From NCBI GenBank assembly GCA_002163005.1, contig MAAF01000007.1, forward strand, positions 1 to 64,000: a stretch of 64,000 nucleotides of DNA. The letters are read 5' to 3'. This document shows, one piece after another, positions 38,390-47,364 of the stretch; the first letter of the stretch is position 1; each line of letters begins with the position of its first letter. Made by a program: the position numbers and the translations under genes. Below the pieces are notes generated by a model that saw only the letters and a list, made by a program, of their open reading frames with translations, made no database searches and had not been told where the DNA came from. The stretch comes from Colwellia psychrerythraea (GTDB lineage Bacteria > Pseudomonadota > Gammaproteobacteria > Enterobacterales > Alteromonadaceae).

Positions 38390-39946
38390 ATGAATAAATA
38401 CATATATTTTCCAATAAAATCTAAGTTCATTACTGGGTTAGAGAGTAAGTTAGTGACTAAGTTTACCTCATTACTCTTGGTTATTTTCACCACAGTGTTA
38501 TTAAGTGCTTGTGATAAAAAAAATGCTCCTTCAAGTTTATCTCGAATTTTGGCGAGAGGTTATATCAATGTAGGTACGATTTTTGGCCCAACAAACTATT
38601 ACACCACAGCAAATGGCTTTGCTGGTTTTGAATATGAGTTAGCAAAAGAGTATGCAGATTCACTCAATGTTGAATTACGTATTATCCCAACGTATAGCCT
38701 TGATGAACTTTTTATCAAATTAAATACCGGTGAAGTTGACTTACTTGCTGCGGGGTTATCAATTACGGATAAGCGTTTACAACGTTTTCGATTTGCGCCT
38801 AGTTATAAAACGATTAGTCAAAAATTAGTATTTAAACAGGGTAATGTTAGACCGAGGAAAGTGGCTGATTTAACGGGTAAGTTAATGGTTACATCAGGAT
38901 CAAGTTACGTAGAAAATCTTGAAAAGCTAAAACAAACAAATAGCGAACTAACTTGGCAAGAATCAACCGAATTTGATAGTGAAGAGTTACTGAGAAAAGT
39001 ATTAAGTGGTGAAATAGATTATACCATTATTGACAGTAATAACTTAGCCATCAATCGCCGTTATTATCCAGAGATAAGTATTGGCTTTAGTATTGATGAA
39101 CCTGAGCCGTTAGCTTGGATGGTAAGTAAAAACAGCCATGATGATATTTTAGCAAGCTTAGTGGAGTTTTTTGGCACAGTTCATCACGATGCCACTTTGC
39201 TGGCGCTAGATGATAAATATTATGGTCATATTGAACAGTTTAATTATGTTGAAACGAGAACGTTTATTAAAGCCGTGACAGGGACTTTACCTAAGTATCA
39301 ACCGCTATTTGAGAAGTATGCGCAAGAACTTGATTGGCGTTTATTAGCCGCTATTAGCTATCAAGAATCACACTGGAACCCAGAGGCACGTTCATACACA
39401 GGTGTTCGCGGTATGATGATGCTTACATTAGCAACAGCGAAACAAATGGGTATAACAAGCCGTTTAGACACAGAGCAAAGCATTCGCGGGGGCGCAAAAT
39501 ACTTTAAGCGTATGATTGCCATGATGCCTGATAGAATTCTGACGCCAGATCGTATTTGGTTTGCATTAGCGTCTTATAATATAGGTTTTGGTCATTTAAA
39601 TGATGCACGAATTATCACACAACGCCAAGGCGGCGATCCTGATCGTTGGGTCGAAGTTAAAAGCCGTTTGCCATTGTTACAACAGAAAAAATATTACAAA
39701 AGCACTAAACATGGTTATGCACGTGGTGAGGAGCCAGTTCAATATGTCGATAATATTCGTCGATATTACGACACCTTAAGTTGGCTAGATGAGAAAGCCA
39801 AAAAGCAGGCTATTGCATTACAGCTAGCGCAAGAAAAGTCACAAGCTTTATTATTAAATGAAATAGTAAGTGAATCGACTTCAGAGGAAAGTGCTACCGG
39901 AAGTACTTTAAAAGAGAAGGAGGTAGCAGCTGAATCGGCTCAATAA
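38390..39946 (+). CDS. mltF: Membrane-bound lytic murein transglycosylase F
   Basis: 518 residues from the ATG at 38390. A GTG at 38336 would add 18 residues. The lipoprotein signal ends in LLSAC (Cys41). Residues about 50-285 form a solute-binding-like domain ([40 protein letters not shown]). The C-terminal SLT domain has the catalytic Glu326 in [16 protein letters not shown], followed by [17 protein letters not shown] and [13 protein letters not shown]. It cleaves peptidoglycan glycan strands at the outer membrane. A polar tail of about 45 residues ends the protein. Divergent from purL, as in many gammaproteobacteria. Confidence 0.94.
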   Translation: MNKYIYFPIKSKFITGLESKLVTKFTSLLLVIFTTVLLSACDKKNAPSSLSRILARGYINVGTIFGPTNYYTTANGFAGFEYELAKEYADSLNVELRIIPTYSLDELFIKLNTGEVDLLAAGLSITDKRLQRFRFAPSYKTISQKLVFKQGNVRPRKVADLTGKLMVTSGSSYVENLEKLKQTNSELTWQESTEFDSEELLRKVLSGEIDYTIIDSNNLAINRRYYPEISIGFSIDEPEPLAWMVSKNSHDDILASLVEFFGTVHHDATLLALDDKYYGHIEQFNYVETRTFIKAVTGTLPKYQPLFEKYAQELDWRLLAAISYQESHWNPEARSYTGVRGMMMLTLATAKQMGITSRLDTEQSIRGGAKYFKRMIAMMPDRILTPDRIWFALASYNIGFGHLNDARIITQRQGGDPDRWVEVKSRLPLLQQKKYYKSTKHGYARGEEPVQYVDNIRRYYDTLSWLDEKAKKQAIALQLAQEKSQALLLNEIVSESTSEESATGSTLKEKEVAAESAQ

Positions 39947-40054
39947 AGGGGGGTATGTAAAGCTCGTTTGTAACCATTACTCAACACTGTGTTCTTTGTG
40001 GTTTTGATGGTATAAAACAGATGGCAGTTTGTCTTCTTGAACGTTTAATTTTCC

Positions 40055-40072
40055 ATGTCATAAAACTGTCAC
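40055..40072 (+). promoter_or_regulatory. Pho box (PhoB-binding site)
   Basis: ATGTCATAAAACTGTCAC matches the E. coli Pho-box consensus CTGTCATAWAWCTGTCAY in 17 of 18 positions. A -10 box TATAGT stands at 40083-40088, 10 bp downstream, which is the spacing of known PhoB-activated promoters. The target is the 46-residue gene at 40126. Confidence 0.8.
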
Positions 40073-40125
40073 GATAGCAGGCTATAGTGATCAGACTATT
40101 TAACAACCAATTGGAAATAATTAAC

Positions 40126-40266
40126 ATGAAAAGAGCATTAAAAAGTAATCAACGCAGAAAACAGTTAAACCGCCAGCATCATAAAATGACCGCACGTAGA
40201 CAGTCTCATTTTAATCAAGCAATAACTGAATTATATGAATCGCCAGCCGTTAACCAACTTAACTAG
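40126..40266 (+). CDS. 46-residue basic protein behind a Pho box
   Basis: A short gene, ATG at 40126 and TAG at 40264-40266, with GGAA 9 bp before the start. The protein begins MKRALKSNQRRKQLNRQHHK and continues MTARRQSHFNQAITELYESP. It is strongly basic at the N-terminal half (Arg, Lys, His, Gln), probably one long helix, with no membrane segment. I know no family for it. The Pho box and -10 just upstream point to induction on phosphate starvation. It may bind RNA, DNA or polyphosphate; that is a guess from charge. Confidence 0.65.
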   Translation: MKRALKSNQRRKQLNRQHHKMTARRQSHFNQAITELYESPAVNQLN

Positions 40267-40270
40267 AGAA

Positions 40271-40340
40271 AGCTAAAGCCAAAGAGTACTTCATCAACCT
40301 TGGTTGATAGCTATTCCATCAAATGGAATTAGCTAAAGCC
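40271..40340 (+). repeat. Structured 3' region with direct and inverted repeats
   Basis: A 10-bp direct repeat AGCTAAAGCC (40271-40280 and 40331-40340) brackets two hairpins: ATCAACC / GGTTGAT and AGCTATTCCAT / ATGGAATTAGCT (one bulge). It follows the 46-residue gene by 4 bp and may shape the end of that RNA. The rest of the stretch to 40504 shows no gene. Confidence 0.5.
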
Positions 40341-40504
40341 TGTGGTGGGTAATTGCCATGATTGATTTTTTCACTAGATCGAATATCATTGTTATTTACA
40401 TGTCCTATAAGTAAAACATCTTCGAGCAACTGCCTTTAATAATGACGACATCGTCACTACTTTGGCTACATAAGCTCAATAACGCCTATTTATTTTTACC
40501 GTAT

Positions 40505-41245
40505 TCAATCGTTCAAATGGATCAAACCTACCGTGAGGTTATCTCTACTATTTTTAGCTATAGCGCGATAGATCATGTCATCACAGACATTTCTTTCAGT
40601 AGAGAATTCAGATAGGTAGTGATTGATTTCTCGTTCAGTTAAATAGTCATGTAAACCGTCGGTTGAAAGCATAATAGTATCACCACTCTCTATCGCAATA
40701 GTTGCGGTATCAACAGATATTTTTTCTCGAACGCCAATCGCTTGTGAAAGTAAGTTTTTAGTCTTAGCACTCTTTGCTGTTTCAGCGCTGATCGCACCTT
40801 TATTGACTAATTCTTGCAGCATGGTGTGATCAATTGTTTCTTGTACTAAGTTTTTGTCTTTTAATGTGTATGCTCGAGAGTCACCAACCCAACCAAGATG
40901 ACACTTATTATTTTCTATTACCATTAATACACCTGTAGTCCCCATTCCTTGTTGGCCCATGGTGTTTTTTGCTTGCTTAAGAATGTTTAAGTTGGCGGCA
41001 TTAAGTTGCTCTGTAATCCATGTCAGCCAATTAGCTTGTTTAGTTATGGATACTTTACCCCAGGCGTATTTGATATGGTCAACTAACATGGCGCTAGCAA
41101 CTTCACCGGCATTGTGTCCGCCCATGCCGTCAGCAATTAGCATCCATACAACGTCTAGCTCTTTATGAATGCCATAACTAATAGCATCTTCGTTATTGTC
41201 TCGAATTGAACCCTGATGACAAAGGGATTTTATATGATAATTCAT
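40505..41245 (-). CDS. PP2C-type serine/threonine phosphatase
   Basis: 246 residues, the size of a bare PPM catalytic domain. Metal-binding and core motifs: CHQGSIRDNNEDAISYG, VWMLIADGMGGHNAGEVAS, CHLGWVGDSRAYTL, MLSTDGLHDYL and SRDNLTVGLI. It removes phosphate from Ser/Thr using Mn or Mg and is soluble. It lies 67 bp after the kinase gene on the same strand, so the two should form an opposing pair in one transcript. Confidence 0.94.
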   Translation of the reverse strand: MNYHIKSLCHQGSIRDNNEDAISYGIHKELDVVWMLIADGMGGHNAGEVASAMLVDHIKYAWGKVSITKQANWLTWITEQLNAANLNILKQAKNTMGQQGMGTTGVLMVIENNKCHLGWVGDSRAYTLKDKNLVQETIDHTMLQELVNKGAISAETAKSAKTKNLLSQAIGVREKISVDTATIAIESGDTIMLSTDGLHDYLTEREINHYLSEFSTERNVCDDMIYRAIAKNSRDNLTVGLIHLND

Positions 41246-41312
41246 AGGGGGTAACTGTTTCTACCTTTATCTTATTATGCAAGCGTGGCTACTTTATTTA
41301 TAAGTAAGTAAG

Positions 41313-43661
41313 TTAGTTCGCTGTGATTTTAAAATCTCGTTTAAGGGCATTCGCTAATGCCAACTTAAATTCAGACATTGATTGGAAACGCTTATCAATA
41401 TCTTTATGCATGGCTTTACTACAAATACGCATCGCACTTGTTGGCAAATTAGTATTGCGTTGATTAACGGCAATAGCCTTCGCTTTTGTTATTTGATAGG
41501 CCACCGTCGCTATGGACTCACCCTCAAAAGGTAAGTGACCACAAAGTAATTGATAAAAAGTCACGCCTAAGCTGAAAATATCGCTACGACCATCTACTTT
41601 TAAGCCTAATATTTGTTCTGGAGACATATAATAAGGGCTGCCCATAATGATACCTGTTCGGGTGTTACTGTTATCACTGACGTAGGCTATACCAAAGTCA
41701 GTTACCGTAACTTTAAACAGATCATCATCATAAATAATATTAGCCGGTTTGATATCACGATGAACAACATTTTGTTGATGAGCATATTCTAATGCATCAG
41801 TTATTTGAATTAATAATTGATACACTAATGGTGTAGGCAGTAATTTATCCACTTGGGTAAATAATGATAATGGCGCGCCTGTGAGTAAATCCATGGCGAT
41901 GTAACCAAGGTGATTATCTTCACCTACATCATAAATCGTGACTATATTGGCATGGCTTAAACCACCCGCTGTTTGCGCTTCTCTAAAGAAACGCGCTTTA
42001 GCTTCGCCAAATTCAGGTGAATCAATGTCATTACTCAATTGTAATGTTTTTATAGCAACATGACGGTTGATTTTAGGATCAACCCCTTGATAAACAATGC
42101 CCATCGCGCCTTTGCCTAAAACCCCCTCCACTTGGTAGCGACCAAAGTTTTCAACTGACATCTGATGATTCATTGAGGTTTTACTATTTACAGGGGTATC
42201 AACTATAGCTAATGTTTGTTCAATATCATTTTCAGATACGGATGAAGGCCTATTTACCGGTGGAAATTGATTATGACTCGCTTCGTTTGTATTTTCTTCA
42301 GATAAAGAGGCGCTGTGCTTTACTTGAACAGACTTCACTCGTTTGTTAGTTAGCAAATTTTTTATCTTGGATTTAATTCCTACCTTAACTTTCGGCTTCA
42401 CTTTGGAGCTAGCTTTGGCATTAGAAGACGCTAAATATCTATCAGTCGTGTTCGACGTTGCATGATAATTAAGTGCAGCTAAAAATAGCTTATATTCCTT
42501 TTGATAAGCAAAAAGTAATAACCATGTTCCCATTATCACCATTATTATCGGAGTAACTTCAAGCCATTGCTGTTGATTGAAAAAGAAATATTGCAACATG
42601 TAAAGCAATAAGACGTAACTAAGCACACTGATTGATTGCTGTTTTAAGGATAATCGACCTATGAACCAGGTTAGGGAAATACCTAGTAGCAAGAGCAACC
42701 AAGCAAATAAAATAATAACTAGACTCTGATAGACATAATCGTTTTGAACCAGTTTGTTAACTAATGGTTTGAGTATTTTATCTTGTGAGTTTCTATTATC
42801 GGTAATGAAGATGACTTTGTATTTAGGTCTATTGTTCGAGGTAGGAGAATATTGTTGAATAAACTCAGTGACAGTAGCTAACCTCGGCAAACTAGCATCT
42901 GGTTCTACGTGGCGTTCTTGGTTCTCTTCATTAATAGAGGATAAATTTCCTGGAATAAATACTTCGCCAAAAAAACCCAAAGGGGACTTTTCAGGGGCTA
43001 AAGTACTTTTTTGCTTTATCAAACTTAATTGCCAATTTTGTTGGATGAGCAGTTCAGTATTTGGGCTTAGCTGCTTTACTATTTCGCCGGGTAAACTGAG
43101 GTATAACATCCCTTTTTGTTGCCACACTAAAGGAAAAGTTTGTCGTTCGCTTTGTAGGAAAGGGGAAAATATAAAGTACTTAGAACTTAACATCTCAGTG
43201 TTAGTGTTTGACGAAAAACGAAACCAATTAAGTAATGGTGAAAAAGGCATTGTTGCCTGAGACTTTAATGGTGATGCAGAGCTAACTTGGCTTGAGCCAA
43301 TAACAATTTTACTGTTACGGGGTTTTGAGGATAGATAAGCCTCAAGTTTTTTCATAAAATTGCTTGATTGTTGACCTAACAGGGTTATCTGACTATTGGG
43401 GTAATACGACAAAAGAGTCGTTACTGATTTTATATCTTGGTCATTGAACTCAGAATGTAACGTTAAAACATCATTAACATCTAAGCTCGGTTTTTTATCC
43501 GATAAAACAGGAGACGGCTTAAGTTGACTTAGCCATTGAATATTTAATTGATTTATCTGGTTTAGGCCGCCGATGGAAGCATACCAAAAGGAAAATCCCC
43601 AGAATAATAAAAGTAGATAAAACCAACCCGTATGATAGATGGGCAGAAAACGTTTGACCAT
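41313..43661 (-). CDS. Membrane serine/threonine protein kinase with CHASE2-like sensor part
   Basis: 782 residues. One membrane segment at about 13-30 is followed by a periplasmic part (about 31-310) that resembles a divergent CHASE2 sensor, then three membrane segments (312-335, 345-362, 368-387). A long polar linker (about 400-505) rich in Lys and Ser leads to a Hanks-type kinase domain at 508-775: LGKGAMGIVYQG, Lys538 in VAIKTL, HRDIKPANI (634-642), DFGIA (655-659) and SPYYMSPEQILG. The catalytic residues are all kept. The linker likely carries autophosphorylation sites. Signal and targets are unknown. Confidence 0.92.
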   Translation of the reverse strand: MVKRFLPIYHTGWFYLLLLFWGFSFWYASIGGLNQINQLNIQWLSQLKPSPVLSDKKPSLDVNDVLTLHSEFNDQDIKSVTTLLSYYPNSQITLLGQQSSNFMKKLEAYLSSKPRNSKIVIGSSQVSSASPLKSQATMPFSPLLNWFRFSSNTNTEMLSSKYFIFSPFLQSERQTFPLVWQQKGMLYLSLPGEIVKQLSPNTELLIQQNWQLSLIKQKSTLAPEKSPLGFFGEVFIPGNLSSINEENQERHVEPDASLPRLATVTEFIQQYSPTSNNRPKYKVIFITDNRNSQDKILKPLVNKLVQNDYVYQSLVIILFAWLLLLLGISLTWFIGRLSLKQQSISVLSYVLLLYMLQYFFFNQQQWLEVTPIIMVIMGTWLLLFAYQKEYKLFLAALNYHATSNTTDRYLASSNAKASSKVKPKVKVGIKSKIKNLLTNKRVKSVQVKHSASLSEENTNEASHNQFPPVNRPSSVSENDIEQTLAIVDTPVNSKTSMNHQMSVENFGRYQVEGVLGKGAMGIVYQGVDPKINRHVAIKTLQLSNDIDSPEFGEAKARFFREAQTAGGLSHANIVTIYDVGEDNHLGYIAMDLLTGAPLSLFTQVDKLLPTPLVYQLLIQITDALEYAHQQNVVHRDIKPANIIYDDDLFKVTVTDFGIAYVSDNSNTRTGIIMGSPYYMSPEQILGLKVDGRSDIFSLGVTFYQLLCGHLPFEGESIATVAYQITKAKAIAVNQRNTNLPTSAMRICSKAMHKDIDKRFQSMSEFKLALANALKRDFKITAN

Positions 43662-43711
43662 ATGTAGTGATAACCTTTAGCTATTTCTTAGTATTATTGT
43701 TCTGCTGTTGT

Positions 43712-43979
43712 TATACCCATGATACTTCAAAATGCGAGTTTCAGGATGCCTGTGCAATTCATGACCGAGGCTCATCTTTTTATTAAGGGTTGTTCCCTTA
43801 AAAAGAGAGGTAACGAAGAGCATGGTTTGCTCAGTCCCCCCCCGTAGGGCTGGTTTAGAAACGCTTTATGCCACGTTATTGATGTCGATAAGGGAACAAC
43901 CATTATCCTCAATCAATGCCTTGCCTAAAGATGTTTCTAATTCCAGCTGAATCCTGTATTTTGAGGTAACATGGGTATA
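43712..43979 (-). repeat. Long palindrome-ended repeat, copy 1 (inverted orientation)
   Basis: 268 bp from TATACCCATGATAC to the end GTAACATGGGTATA. The inner part reads in reverse relative to copies 2 and 3 (for example TCAATGCCTTGCC near its right end against GGCAAGGCATTGA in the others). No reading frame is inside. It fills the gap between tadA and the kinase gene. Its tips (CCCATG / CATGGG) differ from the other copies but match each other. Confidence 0.85.
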
Positions 43980-44076
43980 TGTCTCTATTAATACCTGAAA
44001 GCGTGAGGCATATCAAATTTAAGCTAACAAGTTATCCAAAACCTCTCGTTAACAATATAATGTTATTTATTGAGCA

Positions 44077-44625
44077 TTAAAGCGAAGTATCTTTAGCGGC
44101 TTTTTTGGCTAGTTTTTTTTCTTTTCTACGTCGTTTAAAAAATGAAGATAACAACTGGCTGCAATCTTCTTCCAGGATATTTGAGCATACTTCTAATTGG
44201 TGATTTAACTGTGGGTTATTTACTAAATTAAAAGCACTGCCAGCGGCACCTGTTTTTAGATCGCTACAAGCATAAACTAAGCGATTGATTCGACTATGTA
44301 CTAACAGACCAGCACACATAGGGCAGGGCTCGAGAGTTACGTACAAAGTGCAGTCAAGCAAGCGATAATTATTAAGAAACTCTCCTGCCTGTCTGATGGC
44401 ATTCATTTCAGCATGACTTGATGGGTCGTTAAGCATGATTGATTGGTTAAAACCCTCACCAATGATCTTTCCTTGATGAACGACTACAGCGCCAACAGGA
44501 ATTTCATCATGTTGCTCAGCTTGTTGTGCTAGTTCAAAGGCTCTTTGCATAAAAGTTAAATCAAGTCGCTCTTGTTTTTTTATGCTTACCGTCAATGGTG
44601 AGTTTACTGAGGATTGCTCCGTCAC
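44077..44625 (-). CDS. tadA: tRNA-specific adenosine deaminase
   Basis: 182 residues. It turns the wobble adenosine of tRNA-Arg(ACG) into inosine. Zinc-binding and catalytic motifs: HAEMNAIRQAG (His and Glu) and LEPCPMCAGLLVHSRI (two Cys), with PVGAVVVHQGKIIGEG before them. The tail is lysine-rich (RRRKEKKLAKKAAK). Its start overlaps the hemW stop by 4 bp (ATGA), a coupling not usual in E. coli, where tadA lies elsewhere. Confidence 0.95.
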   Translation of the reverse strand: MTEQSSVNSPLTVSIKKQERLDLTFMQRAFELAQQAEQHDEIPVGAVVVHQGKIIGEGFNQSIMLNDPSSHAEMNAIRQAGEFLNNYRLLDCTLYVTLEPCPMCAGLLVHSRINRLVYACSDLKTGAAGSAFNLVNNPQLNHQLEVCSNILEEDCSQLLSSFFKRRRKEKKLAKKAAKDTSL

Positions 44626-45788
44626 AAGAATATCTCCAATAAGTCATTTAAATATCGTTGTCCTAGTTGAGTTACCAGCCAATATTCTTCATTGCCTATC
44701 ACTTCACAAGTCATGAGGTTCTTTTGTTGAGCTTCTTTAAGTAAAGGTAATACTACGCTTATATTCAGGCCGGTACTTGTTTGGAACTGTTCAATGCTAA
44801 AAGCGCTGTGCAATCTTAGCTGGTTCATCATGAACTCAAAAGGGCGTTCACTTTCATCAACTTGTGATAATTTATCTAAGAAATCACGGTTATCATCTAA
44901 ATAACCCTTAGGGTGTTTTACTTTAATGGTACGCATTATTTTCTGGGTTCGACTATCAGTGATTTTTCCATGGGCACCACATCCAATGCCAAGGTAATCA
45001 CCATATTGCCAGTAATTTAAATTATGCTGGCATTGATAACCTGGCTTAGCATATGCAGAAATCTCATACTGTTGATAACCCGCTTCATTGAGTAATTTAA
45101 CGCCCTGATCCTGAATCTCCCATAAAATATCATCAACAGGTAATTTAGGCGGTTTAGAGTGAAAAATAGTATTCGGTTCAATCGTTAATTGATACCAAGA
45201 AATATGATTAGGATTTAGGCTGATAGCCATTTTTAGATCATCAAGGGCATTATCTAACGATTGATTAGGTAAGCCATGCATTAGATCTAAATTAAAACTG
45301 CTGACGCCACTTTCTGTTGCCAATTTTGCCGCTACTTTAGCTTGGTTACTATCATGAATCCGGCCAAGCTTAATTAATTTATCAGAGGCAAAACTTTGTA
45401 CGCCGATAGAGAGTCTATTAACACCTGCTTTGAAAAAGCCTATAAACTTATCTGCTTCAACAGTGCCAGGGTTTGCTTCTAAAGTGATTTCTATATCTGC
45501 TGCATGATCAAAACGACTGAGTACTTGTTTTAGCAGGCTTTTAATCGATGCAGCAGAAAATAAACTCGGAGTACCACCACCAATAAATATTGAATGTAAG
45601 GAGCGGGAGGTTAACCCAAAGCGTGCAATATCTGCGTCTAAATCTCTGATCAGAGCTGCGACATAATCTTGCTCAGGGATAGCACTTTTAACGGCGTGTG
45701 AATTAAAGTCACAATAAGGGCATTTTTCCACACACCATGGAATATGAATATAAAGTGATAGGGGCTGATTTTCCAACAGTTCTAACAT
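44622..45788 (-). CDS. hemW: Radical SAM protein HemW (heme chaperone)
   Basis: 388 residues. The radical SAM cluster motif is in YIHIPWCVEKCPYCDFNSH (CxxxCxxC), followed by SIFIGGGTPSLFSAASI and LDLMHGLPNQ. The C-terminal HemW domain carries the YEISAYAKPGYQCQHNLNYW run. Formerly called coproporphyrinogen oxidase-like; known members insert heme into target proteins. It lies 23 bp after rdgB and overlaps tadA, part of the rdgB-hemW-tadA run. Confidence 0.95.
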   Translation of the reverse strand: MLELLENQPLSLYIHIPWCVEKCPYCDFNSHAVKSAIPEQDYVAALIRDLDADIARFGLTSRSLHSIFIGGGTPSLFSAASIKSLLKQVLSRFDHAADIEITLEANPGTVEADKFIGFFKAGVNRLSIGVQSFASDKLIKLGRIHDSNQAKVAAKLATESGVSSFNLDLMHGLPNQSLDNALDDLKMAISLNPNHISWYQLTIEPNTIFHSKPPKLPVDDILWEIQDQGVKLLNEAGYQQYEISAYAKPGYQCQHNLNYWQYGDYLGIGCGAHGKITDSRTQKIMRTIKVKHPKGYLDDNRDFLDKLSQVDESERPFEFMMNQLRLHSAFSIEQFQTSTGLNISVVLPLLKEAQQKNLMTCEVIGNEEYWLVTQLGQRYLNDLLEIFL

Positions 45789-45811
45789 AAGTAAAGGGCT
45801 CTAACTTACTT

Positions 45812-46423
45812 TTATGGGGTAGCTAGCGCTAGTTTTTCAACTAACTTAGCTAATGCTTGACCACGATGACTTAGTTTGTTCTTCACTTCACGTGATAGCT
45901 GTGCTGAAGACATTTGTAAATCGTGTTGCCAAAAAACAGGATCATAGCCAAAGCCTTGTTCACCTTGCTTAGTTCTAGAGATAGTTCCTTCCCATATACC
46001 ATGACAAATAACGGGTGTCGGGTCATTCTCATGTTTCATATAAACCAAAACACAGTGGAAACGAGCAGTTCGTAATTCGTCGGGAGTATTGGCTAACGCC
46101 GTTAGGAGTTTGTTGGTATTGTCATCATCAGTGACTTCACCTTCAGTGATATCTGCCGCGTATCTAGCTGAATAAACACCTGGAGCACCATTTAGCGCAT
46201 CAACTTCCAAACCAGAGTCATCAGCAATAGCGGGTAAGCCAGTGATCTTTGCCGCATGGCGCGCTTTAATAATGGCATTTTCTACAAAGGTGGTGCCTGT
46301 TTCGGCAACTTCAGGAACATCAAACTCACTTTGCGGGACTATTTCGATCGATTGCTCAGCCAGTAAATGGGCTAATTCTTTAACTTTACCTTGATTTCCA
46401 GTGGCTAATACAACTTTTGACAT
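45812..46423 (-). CDS. rdgB: Non-canonical purine NTP pyrophosphatase (RdgB/HAM1)
   Basis: 203 residues. It removes dITP, XTP and ITP from the nucleotide pool. Signatures: VVLATGNQGKVKELAHLLA at the start, ETGTTFVENAIIKARHAA, GLPAIADDSGLEVDALNGAP and GFGYDPVFW, ending with SHRGQALAKL. It lies 23 bp before hemW. The terminator at 46504 separates it from the DUF4426 gene upstream, so it needs its own promoter. Confidence 0.96.
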   Translation of the reverse strand: MSKVVLATGNQGKVKELAHLLAEQSIEIVPQSEFDVPEVAETGTTFVENAIIKARHAAKITGLPAIADDSGLEVDALNGAPGVYSARYAADITEGEVTDDDNTNKLLTALANTPDELRTARFHCVLVYMKHENDPTPVICHGIWEGTISRTKQGEQGFGYDPVFWQHDLQMSSAQLSREVKNKLSHRGQALAKLVEKLALATP

Positions 46424-46503
46424 GATGGTTACCTGTGGCTATTTCGCGTTCTATAATCGCACTATTCTATCCTAGAAATGGATGTTTCGCTAAAGTTAAC
46501 CGC

Positions 46504-46533
46504 AAAAAAAAGAGCTTTCAAAAGCTCTTTTTT
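46504..46533 (-). terminator. Terminator after the DUF4426 gene
   Basis: Stem AAAAAGAGCTTT / AAAGCTCTTTTT with a very short loop and flanking A/T runs. It lies about 40 bp beyond the DUF4426 stop on the minus strand and ends the yggS-proC-yggT-DUF4426 transcript. Confidence 0.8.
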
Positions 46534-46571
46534 ATTTAACTCTAAGTTAATAAATAAACTCTGTTTGGTTA

Positions 46572-47012
46572 TTAATCCACATAGAAGGTTTGCGAGAATT
46601 TTAATTGCTGCTTTTCTTTGCCATCATTAATCATGATATCAAAATGAATTGTCTCTTCATTGCTATAGTTAACCTGCGCAAGGTAATAAATAGCGCCACC
46701 TTCTTTGACTTCTTTAAACGTTAAATTCTTAAACTGACCTAGGTTGTTTTTGGCTTTACCGGTAATGCTCACCGTTTTAGCTGGGGTACCTTTTTGGCTA
46801 TTATCTAATACTGAAATATTGATTAAACCATTATATCGACTACGCGTAATACCATAGACTTTAGCAATTTCAGGCGTAAAAAATGTTGAACCAATAGCCA
46901 TATAATGCACATTCATATTGCCTAGTTTTTTCATGTTCTCGGCACTAACATTTCCCATCAAAAACAAGCTAAGGCTAAAGGCAATAAGTAATTTTATGAT
47001 TGAAGTTTTCAT
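46572..47012 (-). CDS. DUF4426 secreted protein
   Basis: 146 residues from the ATG at 47012, chosen because GGAG stands 6 bp before it; a TTG at 47024 would destroy that site. A signal peptide ends near GNVSAENMKKL. The mature part is beta-rich and fits the DUF4426 family, found near proC and yggT in gammaproteobacteria; function unknown. A palindrome-ended repeat separates it from yggT. Confidence 0.8.
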   Translation of the reverse strand: MKTSIIKLLIAFSLSLFLMGNVSAENMKKLGNMNVHYMAIGSTFFTPEIAKVYGITRSRYNGLINISVLDNSQKGTPAKTVSITGKAKNNLGQFKNLTFKEVKEGGAIYYLAQVNYSNEETIHFDIMINDGKEKQQLKFSQTFYVD

Positions 47013-47054
47013 GTGGAGCTCCAAAAAAATATAGAGGATTTAAGTCTGTTCTAT

Positions 47055-47320
47055 TATACCCGTTCCACTTGAAGATGCATGATTCAGCTGGCATTAGTAA
47101 CGCCTTTAGGCAAGGCATTGATTGAAGAGAATAGTTATTCTATTGTCTAAATCAATAACGCAGCATAAAGCGTTTCTAAACCAGCCCCTTGGGGGAGGCT
47201 GAGCAAATCATACTCAGCGTTACCTTTCTTTTTAAGGGAATGACCCTTAATAAAAAAATGCGCCTTGATTATGAATCGCTCAGACTTCCTGAAACGAGCC
47301 TCTTCAAGTGGAGCGGGTAT
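47055..47320 (+). repeat. Long palindrome-ended repeat, copy 2
   Basis: 266 bp from TATACCCGTTCCACTTGAAG to CTTCAAGTGGAGCGGGTAT. Inner blocks shared with copy 3 include GATTCAGCTGGCATTAG, GGCAAGGCATTGATTGA, GAATAGTTATTCTATTGTC and AAACCAGCC. The tips (CCCGTTCCACTT / AAGTGGAGCGGG) pair with each other but differ from those of the other copies. It fills the gap between yggT and the DUF4426 gene. Confidence 0.85.
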
Positions 47321-47364
47321 TACATCTTTTTAGTATAGAACAGACCAAAAAAAATACTATTGTT

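Noticed and set aside
43662-44076. Possible gene between tadA and the kinase gene
   Set aside because: The space is nearly filled by a copy of the palindrome-ended repeat, which has no conserved reading frame across copies.
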